Source of the DNA: Pseudomonas viridiflava
GTDB taxonomy: Bacteria; Pseudomonadota; Gammaproteobacteria; Pseudomonadales; Pseudomonadaceae
Length of the DNA: 64,000 nt
Assembly: GCF_900601905.1 (NCBI RefSeq)
Contig: NZ_UWFA01000475.1
Coordinates: 1-64,000 of the forward strand
Direction of reading: 5' to 3'
A program made the position numbers and the translations under genes. The notes under the pieces are model-generated. The model was not told where the DNA came from. It worked only from the letters and a program-made list of their open reading frames with translations, and made no database searches. Position 1 is the stretch's first letter, and every line of letters starts with the position of its first letter. Of the stretch, positions 61,690 through 64,000 are shown in pieces.

Positions 61690-62811
61690 TCACGGGCTGA
61701 CTGGCACAGGCGCACGCTTTGCTGAACTGCGTTGCGCCAGATAATTGCCCAGGCGCATCGCCGGTTGTTCTATATAGCGGTAGGTCAGCGCAGAGACGAA
61801 AATCGTCCCGGCCAGCGACGCCAGCATGTAGGCGCCCGTTGGCCACTGCTGCAACCAGCTGACATTGCTGACCTGCACCAGCCACGACAGGGTGTAGAAC
61901 ACCACCGGATGGAACAGATACAGCGAATAACTGATGGTCCCGAGCCAGACCAGCCACGCAGGCCGGACTTTGCCGTAGATGGCGAGCCCCGCAAAAATCG
62001 CGACGCCCAGCGCGTAAGGCACGAAGAAGTGCAGCACCTTGATTTCCGGGGTGACCAGCAGGTAGTAGCTGACTGCGACGATTGCCATCAGCCACCACGC
62101 GGCGATATAGCCGAACACCGAAAGCCGGGCAAACCAGTGCATCGGTGTTTTGTCGTACCAGATCCGGAACAACGCCCCCCAGAACATCACCCCCAGATGC
62201 AGCGCCAGCATCGCTACGGCCGGAGGCAGGGAGAGGGGGAGCGGCCTGCCGACGAATGACAGGACAATCGGCAACAGGCATAGCGCGCTGAGCACCACGA
62301 TCAAGGTGCTGAGTACTATCGCCGAACGCAGCAGCCCGCCAAAAAACAGCAACACGCACAGGGCGTAAAATGCCAGTTCAGTTTGCAGCGTCCAGTACTG
62401 GCCCTGTACCGAAGGCATGCCCAGGGCTTCCTGGATCATGGTCAGGTTGAGGAGTATTGCAGTCACGGATATTTCCTTGCCCCACAGGTACCAGAACGTC
62501 ACCAGGCCAAACGGGATGGAAAACCAGTAGATGGGATACAGCCGGAACAGGCGCTTGATAAGGAATTCGCGGCAAGATCCTGCACGGTCCGCCCGCAGGC
62601 TGGAAGGGATCACGAAACCGCTGATGGCAAAGAAGATCACTACGCCGATCCGCCCGAAATCGGCGAGCCAGGCAATGTCGTGGAGCCGATCCTGAATCGA
62701 CGGCGCCGCAATCAGGACGAAATGCTCACTGGTATGCATCCATACAACCAGCAGTGCAGCGATAGCGCGCAGGCTATCGATATGCGCGAAGCGCGTACCC
62801 GGTACATTCAT
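61690..62811 (-). CDS. acyltransferase family 3 membrane protein (OafA/YrhL type)
   Basis: A 373-residue polytopic protein with the family N-terminus 'RFAHIDSLRAIAALLVVWMH', followed by about ten hydrophobic helices and no SGNH domain. It probably adds acetyl or similar groups to the O-polysaccharide. ATG 62811 has AAGGA about ten bases upstream; ATG 62832 is possible but lacks a site. It is only distantly similar to the acyltransferase at 41279. It is convergent with the epimerase gene. Confidence 0.88.
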   Translation of the reverse strand: MNVPGTRFAHIDSLRAIAALLVVWMHTSEHFVLIAAPSIQDRLHDIAWLADFGRIGVVIFFAISGFVIPSSLRADRAGSCREFLIKRLFRLYPIYWFSIPFGLVTFWYLWGKEISVTAILLNLTMIQEALGMPSVQGQYWTLQTELAFYALCVLLFFGGLLRSAIVLSTLIVVLSALCLLPIVLSFVGRPLPLSLPPAVAMLALHLGVMFWGALFRIWYDKTPMHWFARLSVFGYIAAWWLMAIVAVSYYLLVTPEIKVLHFFVPYALGVAIFAGLAIYGKVRPAWLVWLGTISYSLYLFHPVVFYTLSWLVQVSNVSWLQQWPTGAYMLASLAGTIFVSALTYRYIEQPAMRLGNYLAQRSSAKRAPVPVSP

Positions 62812-62934
62812 TAAATGGCAGTCCTTGCTCATTGAACGTTTTTTGTACCGGGATTGTACCGGGTCTGTATCAAATCATTAACAGGTCTTTGCAGACGATC
62901 GCGATGGGGGCAGGAATATCCTTGCCCCACCGTC

Positions 62935-63024
62935 CGTAGGAGCGGCTTCAGCCGCGAGAGGCCGGTACATCCAATGCACATGCGATGGCAGGAATACTGT
63001 CTCGCGGCTAAAGCCGCTCCTACG
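62935..63024. repeat. class B REP doublet
   Basis: CGTAGGAGCGGCTTCAGCCGCGAGAGGCCGG and the inverted copy TCTCGCGGCTAAAGCCGCTCCTACG. A further degenerate copy of the second arm (TTGTCTCGCCGCCGAACCC) lies at about 63073-63091, just before the rmd stop. Confidence 0.9.
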
Positions 63025-63098
63025 ACGGTGGGGCATATCGGCGCGATTCAGTGCATTTCGGCGGCAGGAACATTGTCTCGCCGCCGAACCCATTCCGG

Positions 63099-64000
63099 TT
63101 AAGCCTCGGCGGCGACCCTGTCACGCCAGTAGGCGAGCAACTGTTCCAGCGTCGAGTGCAGGTTTATCGACGGTTGCCAGCCCGTGGTGTCGCGCATTGC
63201 GGCGGTGTCGCCGGTGGCTGTGGCGATGTCCGAAGGGCGCATCCGCTCAGGGTCTTGAGTGACGCCGATCTCGGCGCTGCTCATGGCCAGCAATTCATCC
63301 AGAATCTCGCGGATCTGCCGTGGTTGGCCAGAGCAGATATTGAAGCAGCGCGGGTACTGACCGTCATGGCTGGACAGTTGCAGCAACTTTACATAAGCGT
63401 CGCAGACGTCGGCCACGTCCAGGAAGTCGCGGCTGGCTTCCAGATTGCCGACTTTCAAGGTCGGCTCCTGTTTGCCGGCTTCGATCAGCGCGATCTGGCG
63501 GGCGAACGAAGCGGTGACGAAATCTGCCGATTGCTGTGCGCCGATGTGGTTGAACGGTCGCACGATCACGCCAGGCTGACCCTGACGGAAGTATTCGTTG
63601 AACGCCGCTTCAGCGGCCAGTTTGCTGGCGGCATAAGGGTTGAGCGGTTGGCACAGGGTATCTTCGCCCAGCGCCACGCCCTTTTTGAAACTGGCGCCGT
63701 AGACTTCCGAGGAGCTGACAAAGAGCACGAAGGCTTCAGGCGCGCGATTGCGCAGCGCTTGCAGCAAGTTGACGCTGCCAATCACATTGGTCTGCCAGGT
63801 CAGCACCGGCTCTTTGAAGCTCATGGGCACGCTGGTAATGGCGGCCAGATGCACGACGTGGGTCGGTGCCGCCTCGGCGATGGCTTGCTCCAGAGCGTCA
63901 GCGTCACGGATGTCGCATTGCACTGTCTGGTCGGCATGTTGCGGTGCGGGCGAGGTCGAGCTGGTCATGGCGATGACATGTTGCCCGGCCTGCTGCAGGA
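63099..64000 (-). CDS. rmd: GDP-6-deoxy-D-lyxo-4-hexulose reductase (GDP-D-rhamnose synthesis), N-terminus outside window
   Basis: Rmd reduces the product of Gmd to GDP-D-rhamnose. The visible 300 residues are an extended SDR without the first nucleotide-binding motif: 'VVHLAAITSVPMSFKEPVLT', 'LFVSSSEVYGASFKKG', 'NPYAASKLAAEAAFNEYFRQ' (Tyr-x-x-x-Lys), 'RPFNHIGAQQSADFVTASFA' and 'SRDFLDVADVCDAYVKLL'. These last two are characteristic of Gmd-partner reductases. The frame stays open to the window edge ('LQQAGQHVIA' precedes the first internal Met), so the start lies beyond 64000. Its partner gmd is about 36 kb away at the other side of the surface-protein region. Confidence 0.9.
   Translation of the reverse strand, partial: LQQAGQHVIAMTSSTSPAPQHADQTVQCDIRDADALEQAIAEAAPTHVVHLAAITSVPMSFKEPVLTWQTNVIGSVNLLQALRNRAPEAFVLFVSSSEVYGASFKKGVALGEDTLCQPLNPYAASKLAAEAAFNEYFRQGQPGVIVRPFNHIGAQQSADFVTASFARQIALIEAGKQEPTLKVGNLEASRDFLDVADVCDAYVKLLQLSSHDGQYPRCFNICSGQPRQIREILDELLAMSSAEIGVTQDPERMRPSDIATATGDTAAMRDTTGWQPSINLHSTLEQLLAYWRDRVAAEA

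Overview
The window is chromosomal DNA of a pseudomonad, most likely of the Pseudomonas fluorescens/syringae side of the genus. The support is the 5S rRNA 3' end at position 1, the recC-recB-recD order, two families of Pseudomonas-type REP palindromes with matching RAYT transposase genes, and GC-rich codon use. No tRNA, CRISPR array or prophage was seen. Species cannot be fixed from the sequence alone.

Layout. (1) 1-9665: 5S rRNA tail with its terminator, then the overlapping recC-recB-recD operon. (2) 9.9-14.4 kb, minus strand: a catabolic/uptake operon (TIM-barrel isomerase, Fe(II)/2-oxoglutarate-type oxygenase, periplasmic binding protein, fused ABC permease-ATPase). (3) 15.0-18.9 kb: a periplasmic molybdenum hydroxylase (2Fe-2S subunit, Tat-exported MoCo subunit, three-haem cytochrome c). 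(4) 19.2-19.7 kb: an intact RAYT gene between REP palindromes. (5) 19.9-36.7 kb: a GT4 glycosyltransferase, a complete type I secretion system (ABC, HlyD-type and TolC-type proteins), then gmd, a glycosyltransferase, wzm, wzt, a WbdD-like methyltransferase, a two-domain glycosyltransferase and another GT4. This looks like an ABC-transporter-dependent O-polysaccharide of the D-rhamnan (A-band/CPA) kind. (6) 37.0-40.1 kb: a 755-residue Cys-free DUF4214/RTX surface protein with a C-terminus like that of the Caulobacter S-layer protein RsaA, followed convergently by a SapC-family gene. (7) 41.3-50.7 kb, minus strand: an acyltransferase and a translationally coupled seven-gene operon encoding UbiA/HAD, DprE1-like, DprE2-like, a GT-C-like membrane protein, an SDR, an FAD protein and a GtrA flippase. 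This is a probable lipid-linked D-arabinofuranose pathway. (8) 51-60.5 kb: a small RTX/DUF4214 protein, a methyltransferase with a regulatory domain, a Cys-free serine protease ending in a type I secretion motif, small unknown genes, and a second RsaA-like protein of 821 residues with a coupled unknown gene. (9) 60.7-64 kb: an epimerase, a second acyltransferase and the 3' part of rmd.

How it fits together. The strongest reading is one cell-surface locus. The type I exporter would secrete four Cys-free, signal-peptide-less proteins (two S-layer-like proteins, one small DUF4214 protein, one protease), and the neighbouring gmd/rmd-wzm-wzt genes would build the O-polysaccharide to which an S-layer could bind. 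That arrangement parallels the Caulobacter rsaADEF/O-antigen locus and would be unusual in Pseudomonas. The arabinose operon and two acyltransferases add further glycan decoration. Two REP classes split the window: 'GAGCTTGCTCGC'-type up to about 20 kb, 'GGCTTCAGCCGC'-type from about 30 kb on.
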